Positions 51,601 through 59,366 of a stretch of DNA of 64,000 nucleotides are shown here, piece by piece. How positions within the stretch are numbered: the stretch's first letter is position 1; every line of letters starts with the position of its first letter. The notes under the pieces were generated by a model. The model was given only the letters and a program-made list of their open reading frames with translations, ran no database searches and was not told the origin of the DNA. A program made the translations under genes and the position numbers. The stretch is from Lewinellaceae bacterium (GTDB lineage: Bacteria; Bacteroidota; Bacteroidia; Chitinophagales; Saprospiraceae), in contig JACJYD010000003.1 in the NCBI GenBank assembly GCA_020636275.1, forward strand, positions 248,001 to 312,000, read 5' to 3'.

Positions 51601-52521
51601 CGCAAGGTGATCCTGGGCTTGGAAACGAGTTTCCCGGGCAATACCTCCTGGCGGTTTATCGACAAGGACTTTAGTTTCCCGAATCCGGCGAACCCCTTTG
51701 CGACCATATTTCCCGAGGTGATCAGCCTGAATAACCTGAGCACGGATGAATTGTATGCCGACTTCGTAGCCATAAAAGTCGGGGATGTCAATAGTAGTGC
51801 GACTCCTAATCAAATGACCGACGGCACGGATAACCGGGAGTTTACCGGTGTCCTGGCACTAAACATCGAGGATGTCCCGGTGGTAAAAGGGGAGGAATAC
51901 GAGGTTCCCGTTCACGGGATGAATTTCGAGGATGTTCTTGGCGCCCAATTCACGCTTCGGCTGGATCCGGCCCGGTTTGAATGGTTGGGCGCGGGTTCCT
52001 GCGATCTGCCCGAGCTGGGACCTGCCAATTTCGGCGACCTGTATGCTCCGGACGGGCAGATTCCGTTCAGCTGGAACACCGCGACGGGGGTTACGCTACA
52101 ACCCGAAGATTGTCTGTTCACCGTACGACTCAAAGCCTTGCAAACCGGTAATCTTTTGGAGGGAATTGGGATCGATTCGGAGCGACTTCGGGCCGAAGCC
52201 TACCGGGAAGACGGGAGCTTCCTCTCCGTGCACCTGCAAACGACGGCGCCCGTTCCGGGAGGGGTCACCCTGTACCAAAACCGCCCCAATCCATTTAGCC
52301 GCGCGACCACCATCGGTTTTTCAGTAGACCGGCCGGTACAGGGAGCCCTGGTCATTTTCGACCTGTCCGGTAAAGAAGTGTATCGCAAAACAGGTAGCTG
52401 GGATACCGGCTATTACGAACTATCGATCGGCCGCGACCAACTTCCCGGAAGCGGCATGTACTACTACAAACTGGAGTTGGATGCCTTGACTGAAACGCGC
52501 AAGATGATCCTTCTCGACTGA
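48664..52521 (+). CDS. Large secreted surface protein: HYR-like modules, dockerin-like pair, cohesin-like module, T9SS type A sorting domain
   Basis: 1285 residues from ATG 48664 (MEKMNG, like MEKTNF of the first gene); starts at 48634 and 48595 are possible but lengthen the n-region. Signal peptide ends LEAQ near residue 38. HYR-like Cys-rich modules fill about 40-880 (repeated CP-xQTIDC, DNC, TVxDxxPP, KIVRTW). The first dockerin-like repeat AADPDNGVTTYD has lost the Asp at position 1; the second, DANRSGIVTTLD (about 964-975), is intact. A cohesin-like module (about 1060-1195) and a type A sorting domain (LYQNRPNPF, about 1203-1285) follow. It is related to the other giants but more diverged and without heads, P-like domain or small partner, so it flanks the array as the 652-4671 gene does on the other side. 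Confidence 0.9.
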   Translation: MEKMNGNLKNRRQWRQKVAQLGMLLLVILFWQSKLEAQCTLVCNSPFPSSPLEAGVDENCEAVLTADHILEDPGACPGIKILEVRTLAGNLVVSGPEPVTIPSNYLGNTLSVTVIDANTWNECTGYIHLGDNTEPTFITCPNIEVSCNASTDPDDVGYPFVTDNCDSDVALTFSETQTSPNCNTPSPYISVITRTWIATDNFGNQSSCTQTISLLKATMEDLEFPANVTQECDNPNTSPDVTGRPTINGVPIVNGNICMFSASFTDIVVYTCLPATHSYTIIRTWTVIDDCSTPNQIETHQQNINVVDDTGPTLSCQPAITVGTNGSTCTANVVLPNATVSDNCSLPSDIDVTISVSFGGTGNTHYNVPVGTHVVTYTGMDECGNISTCITLLNVVDDDPPVAVCDEYTVVSLTSSGTAVVPASNLDDGSYDNCGGVTFKGSRNGGVTFTPSLTFDCADVGIPANVIVRVYSANNPSLYNDCAVVVDVMDNLPPVIICPGNQTIDCIETYPLDLSIYGSPIAGDNCSVELSSDSTVNINNCGEGTITRNFHAVDPSGHSVSCTQTLSVQNLTPFNGVGIQWPADYTVTNGCITADQLDPEDLPTSPTNYSVPVLPDVGCSLLATNYSDQVFLIAYPACYKIVRTWTIMDWCTFNPANPDQGGIWTHTQIIKAVDNIAPVFGTLPPDTIRVGVDQNCQYGAVNLPTVTATDCSPNVTITNNSPYANSGGANASGMYPLGTTVVKFSAKDGCGNTALHLIVVIVKDLMPPGFLCEDLVTDLGATPGGPSVNVVGDLMLENTWDNCTAPEDLNVFIRLKSPGAPSGPPATTSLTFTCDDRGPNEVEVWVVDEAGNADYCTVYVIVQDNFNLCPPLVASTYTIAGVIETEAGDEVDDVVVHISGSPDTMTYGSPFIFSGQPGNYDYTLAPEKAADPDNGVTTYDLVLISRHILGVQLLDSPYKIIAADANRSGIVTTLDMVNIRKVILGLETSFPGNTSWRFIDKDFSFPNPANPFATIFPEVISLNNLSTDELYADFVAIKVGDVNSSATPNQMTDGTDNREFTGVLALNIEDVPVVKGEEYEVPVHGMNFEDVLGAQFTLRLDPARFEWLGAGSCDLPELGPANFGDLYAPDGQIPFSWNTATGVTLQPEDCLFTVRLKALQTGNLLEGIGIDSERLRAEAYREDGSFLSVHLQTTAPVPGGVTLYQNRPNPFSRATTIGFSVDRPVQGALVIFDLSGKEVYRKTGSWDTGYYELSIGRDQLPGSGMYYYKLELDALTETRKMILLD

Positions 52522-52579
52522 CAACTTTAAACCCTGTAAAGAATTCCCATTCAAAGTCAAGCTATTCTCAACAATGAAG

Positions 52580-52609
52580 GCCCCCGCAAAATGTGGGGGC
52601 ATTTTTTTT
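52580..52609 (+). terminator. Terminator of the last surface-protein gene
   Basis: Stem GCCCCC (52580-52585) with GGGGGC (52595-52600), then A and eight T. Confidence 0.88.
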
Positions 52610-52855
52610 GTCCTTCTTATAAAATTGGCACGCTTTTTGGCTTATGGTAGGTGTCAGAACATGCAAAGCAACCCTGACATCCGGCCTTCGGCCGACAATC
52701 CTTTGACCAAAGATGTTATTCCATAGTGTTCGGCCCGACTGCACCCAATGTGGTCGGGCTTTTTTTTAAAATAAAAGGAGAGCGAGAGGCTCTCCATTTG
52801 AGGAATAGACTGGGCTTTTTTTTTAAATAAATGGAGAGCTCCTCCAATAACAATA
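52610..52855. other. Convergent intergenic region with hairpins
   Basis: Holds a second intrinsic-terminator-like hairpin GCCCGAC (52733-52739) with GTCGGGC (52753-52759) and T run on the plus strand, and short AGGAGAG/CTCTCC-type inverted repeats. No gene seen. It separates the plus-strand surface genes from the minus-strand moeA-moaC group. Confidence 0.7.
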
Positions 52856-53359
52856 TCAGGAAGGAGGAGTCGCAGACTCCTCCTTCCTGATAAAATCCCT
52901 CTTCCCTCCTGTTTTCTCCATCAATTTCAATTCGCTGATGACGATATCGTGGGAGAGGGCTTTGCACATATCGTAGATGGTCAGTGCGGCGATACTGGCG
53001 CCGGTGAGGGCCTCCATCTCTACACCTGTTTTGGCGGTAATGCTGGCGGTGCATCGAACCACCACTTCATTCCCTTCGTTGACGGCGATCTCTACCTGGC
53101 AATTATCCAGGCCGAGGGGGTGGCAGAGGGGGATGAGCTCGCCGGTCTTTTTGGCGCCCATGATACCGGCCAGGATGGCTGTCTGGAATACGGGGCCTTT
53201 TGGACTGTGCCAGTCCTGGCCCTGCAATTGGGTCATGACCTCTTTGCCCAGGCGGACAATACATTGGGCGCGTGCAGTGCGCCGGCTCACGGCCTTGGCC
53301 CCGACATCCACCATTTGGGGATTGCCTGATTCGTCGAGATGGGTGAATTTTTTTTCCAT
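52856..53359 (-). CDS. moaC: Cyclic pyranopterin monophosphate synthase MoaC
   Basis: 167 residues from ATG at 53359 (MEKKFTHLD); an upstream in-frame extension is rejected because the family begins with this motif. It carries the family signatures LIPLCHPLGLDNCQVEI and GVEMEALTGASIAALTIYDMCKA, including the catalytic Asp/Lys of DMCKA. MoaC turns the 3',8-cyclo-GTP made by MoaA into cyclic pyranopterin monophosphate, the first stable intermediate of molybdenum cofactor. It lies 35 bases after moeA on the same strand. The last codons fall in a hairpin (52857-52889), so the C-terminus ESATPPS is probably shaped by that repeat rather than by function. Confidence 0.95.
   Translation of the reverse strand: MEKKFTHLDESGNPQMVDVGAKAVSRRTARAQCIVRLGKEVMTQLQGQDWHSPKGPVFQTAILAGIMGAKKTGELIPLCHPLGLDNCQVEIAVNEGNEVVVRCTASITAKTGVEMEALTGASIAALTIYDMCKALSHDIVISELKLMEKTGGKRDFIRKEESATPPS
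52857..52889 (-). terminator. Inverted repeat over the moaC stop codon
   Basis: CAGGAAGGAGGAGT pairs perfectly with ACTCCTCCTTCCTG around CGCAG. It overlaps the final moaC codons and could terminate or stabilise the moaC message. There is no adjoining T run on the minus strand. Confidence 0.5.
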
Positions 53360-53394
53360 AATAAAGCGTGTCGAAAAGCGGGCTTTCCTTTTTG

Positions 53395-54600
53395 TTAAAG
53401 AGAGAGCGGTCTGTAAAGCCACAACGGGTAGCTGCTTCCCGCGGCAAATTCTTTTTGATCCTTCGGCAATTCGAGGAACCCATCCGCCTGGGTGAGGTTG
53501 GCCAGGTCGCCCGATCCCTTGCCGGACTCGGGCTGTGCCGACAATCTCCCATCGGGAGTGGACCGAAGTTTCACCTGGAGAAAATAGGTCAGGGAAGGGG
53601 AGAAGGTGAAATCTTCTTCCAGCACGGCATATAAGGGCTGCCGGGCGGGAAGGCCGAGTTGGGCGCGAAGCCAGGGCTGAACGTACCGGATAGCGCCAAC
53701 AAAGGAAGAGACCGGATTGCCCGGCAGGGCAAATACGGTTTTTCCAGGGGCCACGCCAAACCAGAAGGGTTTGCCCGGCCGTTGCTGTACTTTGTGAAAG
53801 ACTTGCTCTACCCCCAGTTCGTTGAGGACAGCGGGAATAAAATCGAACTTACCGGCCGACACCCCGCCGCTGAGGACCAGGACGTCGTACTCCTTAAGGC
53901 ATGCGCCCAGCTTTTCCACGATTTCAGTGCGGGTATCGATGATGTGCAGCAGGTCGGCCTCCAGCTGCCAGGATCGAAAGAGCCCCTGCAACGCATAAAT
54001 ATTGGAGGTGCGGATCTGGAAGGGCTCCGGCTGTGCGTTTACCGGCACCAATTCATCGCCGGTTGCGATCACGACGATACGGGGCCTTTTTTTTACGTGA
54101 AGGGTGGTCATCCCGACCGTAGCTGCCACTCCGATCTCGGCCGGGCCGATCCGGACGCCGGAGGGCACGATCTCGTCGCCTTTAAGGCGATCGATGCCCC
54201 GGAGGTGTGCATTCTGTCCTTTGCGAATATCGTCGATCGCAATCCGGGCTTCGCCGCCCTGAATATCGAGGTCTTCATAGCGGATCACCGTATCCGTTCC
54301 GTCCGGAAGGATGGCGCCGGTCATCACCTCGATGCATTTGCCTGGCGTTTCGAGGCGGAGCGGGGGCATGCCGGCCGCCTGAGTCCCCTGGATAGGGTAG
54401 AGCCGTTGTCCACGTGCAAAAGAATCAAAATCGATGGCAATGCCATCCATGGAGACCCGGGTGAAGGGCGGAAAATCGCGATCGGCCCGGATCGGTGCGG
54501 CAAGAACCTGGCCAAGTGCATTGGAAAGAGATACTTCCATGTTGCCCCACTGGGCCGGATGGGCCAGGATCAGACGGGTGGCTTCTTCAGCAGTAATCAT
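53395..54600 (-). CDS. moeA: Molybdopterin molybdenumtransferase MoeA
   Basis: 401 residues, the normal length. It has the expected MoeA parts: FPPFTRVSMDGIAI near residue 45, GAILPDGTDTVIRYED (about 93-108), the MoCF_biosynth domain with VVIATGDELV and VLSGGVSAGKFDF, HKVQQRPGKPFWFG, and ALPGNPVSSFV. A C-terminal MoeA domain IV completes it. MoeA inserts molybdate into adenylylated molybdopterin. It starts 28 bases after the CotH-like gene and ends 35 bases before moaC, all on the minus strand, so the three may be co-transcribed. Other moa/mog/mob genes are not in the window. Confidence 0.95.
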   Translation of the reverse strand: MITAEEATRLILAHPAQWGNMEVSLSNALGQVLAAPIRADRDFPPFTRVSMDGIAIDFDSFARGQRLYPIQGTQAAGMPPLRLETPGKCIEVMTGAILPDGTDTVIRYEDLDIQGGEARIAIDDIRKGQNAHLRGIDRLKGDEIVPSGVRIGPAEIGVAATVGMTTLHVKKRPRIVVIATGDELVPVNAQPEPFQIRTSNIYALQGLFRSWQLEADLLHIIDTRTEIVEKLGACLKEYDVLVLSGGVSAGKFDFIPAVLNELGVEQVFHKVQQRPGKPFWFGVAPGKTVFALPGNPVSSFVGAIRYVQPWLRAQLGLPARQPLYAVLEEDFTFSPSLTYFLQVKLRSTPDGRLSAQPESGKGSGDLANLTQADGFLELPKDQKEFAAGSSYPLWLYRPLSL

Positions 54601-54628
54601 ATGTCCGGTTCGATGTTATTTGAGTGCT

Positions 54629-55633
54629 TTAAAATTCCGGAAAAGTAATCTTATTTCGCTTGATCTCCCTGAATCCGCTGCTCAAATACACCATGCAGTC
54701 GTATTTCGATTCATTGCTGAGGTAGGGGCATTGGCGAATGAGCCGGTAGAATAATTTTCTTTTGGAAAGGATCAGCTGCCTGGCCTGTTCGGAGGGTGGT
54801 CCCTCTCCAAGATAGACGCGTTGGCGGAGGTTCTTCAGCCGGTAGTCCGGATTTGGAATGGCGTAGGGGGCGTTGACAAATCCCGAGAAGTCAAAATCAT
54901 AGGGGATGAGGCAAAAGTTCCCAGCCTTCCGGTTGGCGAACAGTTGCACATTTCGCCCGTATTTGACATCCCAGTCTGTATTTCCGATCAGGTATTGGAA
55001 AAGGGCATGCACCTCGGATTGGTACATGGGAAAGTCGCCGGCAGTCAGGTTGAAGGTATCGATACTCTCCAGGTCCATCCGGTTGGCAATATCCTTGTCG
55101 TCTTCGATCAGGATACCATAGTGAACGGTGCGGGGGGCGTCGAGATCGTCATCCAGGTAGGTGACCCGGACCAGTTGGGTTCGGAAAGAATAGGGGTTGA
55201 GGAGTTGATACATCTGGTACAGCAGGTATTCCCGGAAAATAAATTCTTCGCTGCCTGCATTTTCCATGCAGTGGGTCACCAGTTTTAGCTTGTCGATCGG
55301 GCGCAGGTTGGCGGCCTCCAGTTCCTTTTTGGAAAAGTCGAATTTGAGGGGAGGAAAGGTGCAAACGCGGCGGCGGAACTTCCCGCGAACGGAAATATTG
55401 ATCTTCCATTCCGTCATTTTTCCGGTGGCATCCTGAAAAATGAACTTTCCATCGACCTCCTCATCGGTTCTTCGCATAGCCAAAAGCGTGTCCCAATCGC
55501 ATTTCAAAGCGATCTCCAGAAGGTCGTTCGGACGATAAAGTCGATCGAAAATAGTACTATCGGAAGGGGTTTGAGCAGACAAGGCAGAAAGTCCCAGCAA
55601 CAAAAAAGCACTCGACAAAAATCGTTTTCTCAT
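54629..55633 (-). CDS. CotH-like secreted protein (possible protein kinase fold), copy 1
   Basis: 334 residues with a signal peptide ending LSAQ (residue 20). The N-terminal half has a conserved ISVRGKFRRRVCTFPPLKFDFSK block and a KLVTHC motif; the C-terminal half has FQYLIGNTDWDVKYGRNVQLF and, about 20 residues on, IPYDFDFSGFVNAPYA. These D...N and DFD motifs are like the catalytic and metal-binding parts of CotH-type atypical kinases, where the first Asp/Asn pair and later Asp coordinate ATP-metal. The assignment is by motif only. A diverged paralogue is transcribed in the opposite direction from the shared 300-base region upstream. The gene heads the moeA-moaC strand group, with 28 bases before moeA. 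Confidence 0.65.
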   Translation of the reverse strand: MRKRFLSSAFLLLGLSALSAQTPSDSTIFDRLYRPNDLLEIALKCDWDTLLAMRRTDEEVDGKFIFQDATGKMTEWKINISVRGKFRRRVCTFPPLKFDFSKKELEAANLRPIDKLKLVTHCMENAGSEEFIFREYLLYQMYQLLNPYSFRTQLVRVTYLDDDLDAPRTVHYGILIEDDKDIANRMDLESIDTFNLTAGDFPMYQSEVHALFQYLIGNTDWDVKYGRNVQLFANRKAGNFCLIPYDFDFSGFVNAPYAIPNPDYRLKNLRQRVYLGEGPPSEQARQLILSKRKLFYRLIRQCPYLSNESKYDCMVYLSSGFREIKRNKITFPEF

Positions 55634-55932
55634 AGAGAGGGGGCGTTAATTTCCGGTACAAGGGTTTCGCGACTGTGAAATTATACGATTTTTTTCATTC
55701 CCCTGCAAGGGAAGTGGATGTGAATTTCGTGCAACTTCCCACACGAGAGCCCGTCTTTATTGAAGCCGAATGTGGGGAAAAACTCAAGTTTTTCTCTTTA
55801 TAGGTAAAAAGCGGCTCCCCGGCCGATTTGTCTGCACATTTATCCCTTGGTTCTGGTTGCTGATCGAGTCGCCGGTTTTCATAGTTCCGAATCCCATATC
55901 TTTGTCTTGTCAACATACCAATAGTGAAAATC
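55634..55932. promoter_or_regulatory. Divergent promoter region between the two CotH-like genes
   Basis: About 300 bases without a gene. For the plus-strand gene a -7 box TATCTTTG lies at 55897-55904, about 29 bases before ATG 55933. For the minus-strand gene only an AT-rich stretch (TATAATTTC on that strand, near 55680) is seen. Confidence 0.45.
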
Positions 55933-56991
55933 ATGAGAACCCCAATAATCCCCCATTCGCTTAAAAATGCTAAATGGATAGCCGCCGCCTCTTTATTGGC
56001 AGTAGTGGCTTTCTTCGGACTTCGCGCCGTGTGGTTTGCGCCGGAAAAGAACGTATCCCTGTTCCGCTACCTTTCCGAGCATTCTATTGAATCGGTGACA
56101 CTCGAACTGGACATGGGTGCTGTATTCGAGAAAGACAGCTCCGATCTTCCCGCCGTGCTTAAATGGAGGGATGAGAATGGTGAAACCGTCAGTCTGCCCC
56201 TGGAAATTTCCGTTCGTGGGAACGATCGGCGGGAGGTGTGCTCCTTTCCCCCACTTAAGCTGGAGCCTATAGCCAGTAAAGAGTTGGGAATAACAGGCAA
56301 GGACATTAAGCTCGTTTCCCACTGCGTGGAAGGAACCGGTGAAATGTTGCTGCTCCGGGAATACCTGGCCTACCAATTGTATGCTGCGCTAACGGAGGCA
56401 AGCTTCAAAACCCACCTGGTGCGGATCACTTATGCCGATAGCCGGGAGGAAGCCGGCATTGAAGAGGCCTGGGCTTTTTTGCTGGAACCGAAAGACGATC
56501 TGCAGGACCGCCTGGATGCCGACGATTGGAAAGAGGGGGAACCCTTGAAAACCATTTCCGCCTATGACTACAATCGCTTTGCCGTTTTTCAGTTTATGAT
56601 CGGCAACACCGACTGGAACCTGGAGAAAGAGCATAACCTGAAAATGATGGTTTCAAAAAAAGAAGGCCTGCCTTTTCCGGTACCTTACGATTTCGACCGG
56701 TCGGGACTGGTCAATGCGCCCTATGCGATCCCGCATTCCATGCTTCCTATCAATACGGTACAGGATCGCTATTTCCAATGGAGAGGCAAGGACCGCTCCC
56801 AACTGACGCCTATCCTGGATGAGTTTCGGGCGAAACACGATGAACTGATCGGCCTGTGCCGGGATCTGGATATTCTCCCCGATATGGAACGGCAGAGCGT
56901 AGTGGAGTACCTGGAAGAATTTTTTCAGAATATCGATATACTCCTTGGGGACGGCCGCCAAATAGCGCATACCACCCTGCAAAAATCCTGA
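55933..56991 (+). CDS. CotH-like membrane-anchored protein, copy 2
   Basis: 352 residues from ATG 55933 (a GTG at 55924 is possible). An N-terminal hydrophobic segment (about 15-32: WIAAASLLAVVAFFGL) is probably an uncleaved anchor. The rest parallels copy 1 on the other strand: LEISVRGNDRREVCSFPPLKL, KLVSHC, LLREYLAYQLY, FQFMIGNTDWNLEKEHNLKMM, VPYDFDRSGLVNAPYAIPH. The kinase-like motif set is therefore conserved in both copies, although overall identity looks modest. Substrates are unknown. It converges on psuG with 27 bases between stop codons. Confidence 0.62.
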   Translation: MRTPIIPHSLKNAKWIAAASLLAVVAFFGLRAVWFAPEKNVSLFRYLSEHSIESVTLELDMGAVFEKDSSDLPAVLKWRDENGETVSLPLEISVRGNDRREVCSFPPLKLEPIASKELGITGKDIKLVSHCVEGTGEMLLLREYLAYQLYAALTEASFKTHLVRITYADSREEAGIEEAWAFLLEPKDDLQDRLDADDWKEGEPLKTISAYDYNRFAVFQFMIGNTDWNLEKEHNLKMMVSKKEGLPFPVPYDFDRSGLVNAPYAIPHSMLPINTVQDRYFQWRGKDRSQLTPILDEFRAKHDELIGLCRDLDILPDMERQSVVEYLEEFFQNIDILLGDGRQIAHTTLQKS

Positions 56992-57018
56992 TGCAGTGCA
57001 GACATCGCCCGGATTCCT

Positions 57019-57930
57019 TCAGGAGAAGAAGGCTCCGGCGATTTCCGCGGCAAGACGGGCATTGTGGAGCACCAGCTGGATATTTGCCCGCAAACTGGCC
57101 CCATCCGTTTGCCGTTCTATTTCTGCCAGCAGGAAAGGGGTGAGGTCTTTCCCGGAGATCTTTCGGGTTGTGGCTATTTCCAGCGCTTTTTCGATAACCG
57201 ATTCCATCTTGCCGTATTCCAGCGCCTCTGCTTCCGGGATCGGATTGGCGATTACGATTCCGGAAGGATGGGGCAATTGCCAGTGATTTTTCAGGATGGC
57301 CGACAATTCGGCTGGGGTTTGGGCACTCATTTCAAGGTTGAGCCCGCTTGTTCGGCTGAAAAATGCCGGGAATTCAGTCGTTTGGTACCCAACGACCGGT
57401 ACGCCGGCCGTTTCGAGGTATTCGAGGGTGAGGGGCAGATCGAGGATGGATTTGGCGCCTGCACAAACGACGGCCACTGGAGTTTGGCTCAATTCGCGCA
57501 GGTCGGCTGAAATGTCGAAAGAATTCGGGGCATCGCGGTGAACCCCGCCGATCCCACCCGTGGCAAAGATGCGGATGCCGGCCATATGAGCGATCAGCAT
57601 GGTGGCGGCGACGGTCGTGGCGCCGTCGAGTTGCCGGGCAGCCACATAGCCGATATCCCGGCGGCTGGTCTTATGGACCCTTTGCCCTTGCCGGCCCAGG
57701 TAATCGATCTCGTCGGGGGTGAGCCCTACCTTAATCGCGCCACCCACCAGAGCGATGGTGGCGGGGACCGCGCCGTTTTCGCGCACGGCATTCTCAACGC
57801 GCACCGCCGTTTCCACATTTCGGGGGTAGGGCATTCCATGAGTAATGATCGTACTTTCCAGGGCGACTACCGGTTTATTTTGCCGGAGGGCCGAGGCGAT
57901 CTCGGGAAGTAACACAGGGGAGAGAGGCAT
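57019..57930 (-). CDS. psuG: Pseudouridine-5'-phosphate glycosidase PsuG
   Basis: 303 residues, full family length. Signatures: VALESTIITHGMPYPRN with the active-site Glu, GLTPDEIDYLG, KTSRRDIG with the Schiff-base Lys, FATGGIGGVHR, GAKSILDLPLTLEYLETAGVPVVGYQT and FPAFF. The enzyme splits pseudouridine 5'-phosphate into uracil and ribose 5-phosphate in RNA breakdown. No psuK kinase lies beside it. The start is only 5 bases after the stop of the receiver-Crp regulator gene, so the two are almost certainly co-transcribed. Confidence 0.96.
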   Translation of the reverse strand: MPLSPVLLPEIASALRQNKPVVALESTIITHGMPYPRNVETAVRVENAVRENGAVPATIALVGGAIKVGLTPDEIDYLGRQGQRVHKTSRRDIGYVAARQLDGATTVAATMLIAHMAGIRIFATGGIGGVHRDAPNSFDISADLRELSQTPVAVVCAGAKSILDLPLTLEYLETAGVPVVGYQTTEFPAFFSRTSGLNLEMSAQTPAELSAILKNHWQLPHPSGIVIANPIPEAEALEYGKMESVIEKALEIATTRKISGKDLTPFLLAEIERQTDGASLRANIQLVLHNARLAAEIAGAFFS

Positions 57931-57935
57931 CGTTG

Positions 57936-58985
57936 CTAATTATTGGCCAGTGCCCACAACTTCTTTGCATCCAGCAGCTGCACGCAATCGGTTCCGAGGC
58001 TGATGGCCTTTTCCCGGTCGAGGTCCCGAAGGGCGATGGTAAAGTTCAACTTGGCGATATGCGCCCGCGACTGGATCGTTTCGAGGGAAATGGTATCGGA
58101 ATGATTTTCTCCGGAGGTGGGGCAGAGCTCGAGGATCATTTCTGCGACGGTCCTTTGAGTGAGTTTTTGGACCATCCGATGCAATTGCATCTCCTGTTCC
58201 TTCACCTGGTTGGCCAGCAATTGGATAAATCGGATCGAGAAAGTACGGTTGTAGAGAAGAAGCAGGAAAAAATCATTTTTCGGGATCGGGAACACTTCGA
58301 CGGGTTCAAGCGCTTCGGCACGATGGCGGTATGTAGTACCCTGGATCAGTGCTTTATATCCGAAGAACCCTCCTTTTTCATAGAGGATGGAAACAGCGGC
58401 TTCCGTACCCGCTTCGGGCCGGAAGAGGCGAACTTTTCCCGAGGCCAGGAAATAGAGGTATTCCGGGGTTTCATTTTCCTGGAAAATAATCTGGCCTTCC
58501 GCAAATTGAACCAGGCTGGACGGATCGGTTAGGAGGGGCAGCCCACCTTCCTGGCGGGCCTGAAAGAAAAACGATTTCAATCCTTCAAAAGAGCGGGGGA
58601 AGGGTTGTTTGAGCAAATGGCTTTTATGGAGGCGTACCTGGATGGCTCGCAGCAGGTCCTGTTCTTCAAACGGTTTGGTCAGGTAATCATCGGCCCCGAG
58701 TTGCATCCCTCTTCGAATGTCGGCTTTATCGGCGCGGGCGGTGAGAAAAATAAAGGGAATGGCGGCGGTTTCCGGGTGCCTGCCCAGGGTGGTGAGCACT
58801 TCATAGCCATCCATACCCGGCATCATGATGTCGCAAAGGATCAGGTCGGGCTGTTCGGCAAGGGCCATCTGGATGCCGGACGTTCCATCCGAAGCGGAAA
58901 TAACATGGTAGTTACACAACTCGAGCAGTTCGTGTAAATTTTCGCGTACTTCCAAGTGATCTTCTATGACGAGGATCTTGTGCAT
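57936..58985 (-). CDS. Response regulator: receiver domain fused to a Crp/Fnr-type cNMP-binding and HTH protein
   Basis: 349 residues. The receiver domain (1-120) has the acidic pair ED (8-9), phospho-acceptor D52 in DLILCDIMMPGMDG, the Thr of LTARAD and the Lys of DDYLTKPF. Then comes a cyclic-nucleotide-binding beta roll (about 150-245: FAEGQIIFQENETPEYLYFLASGKVRLF) and a Crp-type winged helix (about 270-335: VAEMILEL, ISLETIQSRAHIAKLNFTIALRDL), where the recognition helix is less typical. The fusion joins two-component and Crp-type control in one protein. The sensor kinase is not in the window. It leads a two-gene unit with psuG, but whether it controls psuG is unknown. Confidence 0.88.
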   Translation of the reverse strand: MHKILVIEDHLEVRENLHELLELCNYHVISASDGTSGIQMALAEQPDLILCDIMMPGMDGYEVLTTLGRHPETAAIPFIFLTARADKADIRRGMQLGADDYLTKPFEEQDLLRAIQVRLHKSHLLKQPFPRSFEGLKSFFFQARQEGGLPLLTDPSSLVQFAEGQIIFQENETPEYLYFLASGKVRLFRPEAGTEAAVSILYEKGGFFGYKALIQGTTYRHRAEALEPVEVFPIPKNDFFLLLLYNRTFSIRFIQLLANQVKEQEMQLHRMVQKLTQRTVAEMILELCPTSGENHSDTISLETIQSRAHIAKLNFTIALRDLDREKAISLGTDCVQLLDAKKLWALANN

Positions 58986-59366
58986 TGGGATACGACCGGT
59001 TAGGGTAAAAGTCGCTCTTTTTATTCTCGACCTTCTGCTCGCCTGGCGAGCAGAGCGGTTCTCAAATTAAATGATCTCGACCATAAAATTGCTCAAATTT
59101 TTGATTTCATACTTCCTTTTGGGCAGAAAAAAACGGGCAGAAAATGCCTTTTTTCCGTTCAAATTTCGAGGTGTAATTTAAGTGTTTCGTAATCAATGCC
59201 TTGCAAGATTTTTGTTTTAAGGAATAAAATTTCTTGTCCGGAAAAGCCTGCCAATGACTAAAATCATATCCTTGAATGATGATAATCAATACTTTTTTAT
59301 TCCGGGAAAGATACATTATGGGCATCGAATCAAGGGAGTGGTCATTACTTAAAAAGGAGGGTCATC
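58986..59366. other. Intergenic region without recognised gene
   Basis: About 380 AT-rich bases. A hairpin CTGCTCGCC/GGCGAGCAG lies at about 59036-59054. An open frame at 59107-59325 on the minus strand has low-complexity basic composition and no family likeness, so it is not called. The plus-strand end carries an AGGAGG ribosome-binding site at 59355-59360 for the next gene. Confidence 0.6.

Noticed and set aside
652..52521. A classical cellulosome gene cluster
   Set aside because: Cohesin- and dockerin-like modules are present, but no glycoside hydrolase, carbohydrate esterase or carbohydrate-binding module was recognised.
59107..59325. 72-codon minus-strand frame
   Set aside because: Basic, low-complexity translation with no family likeness in an AT-rich gap.
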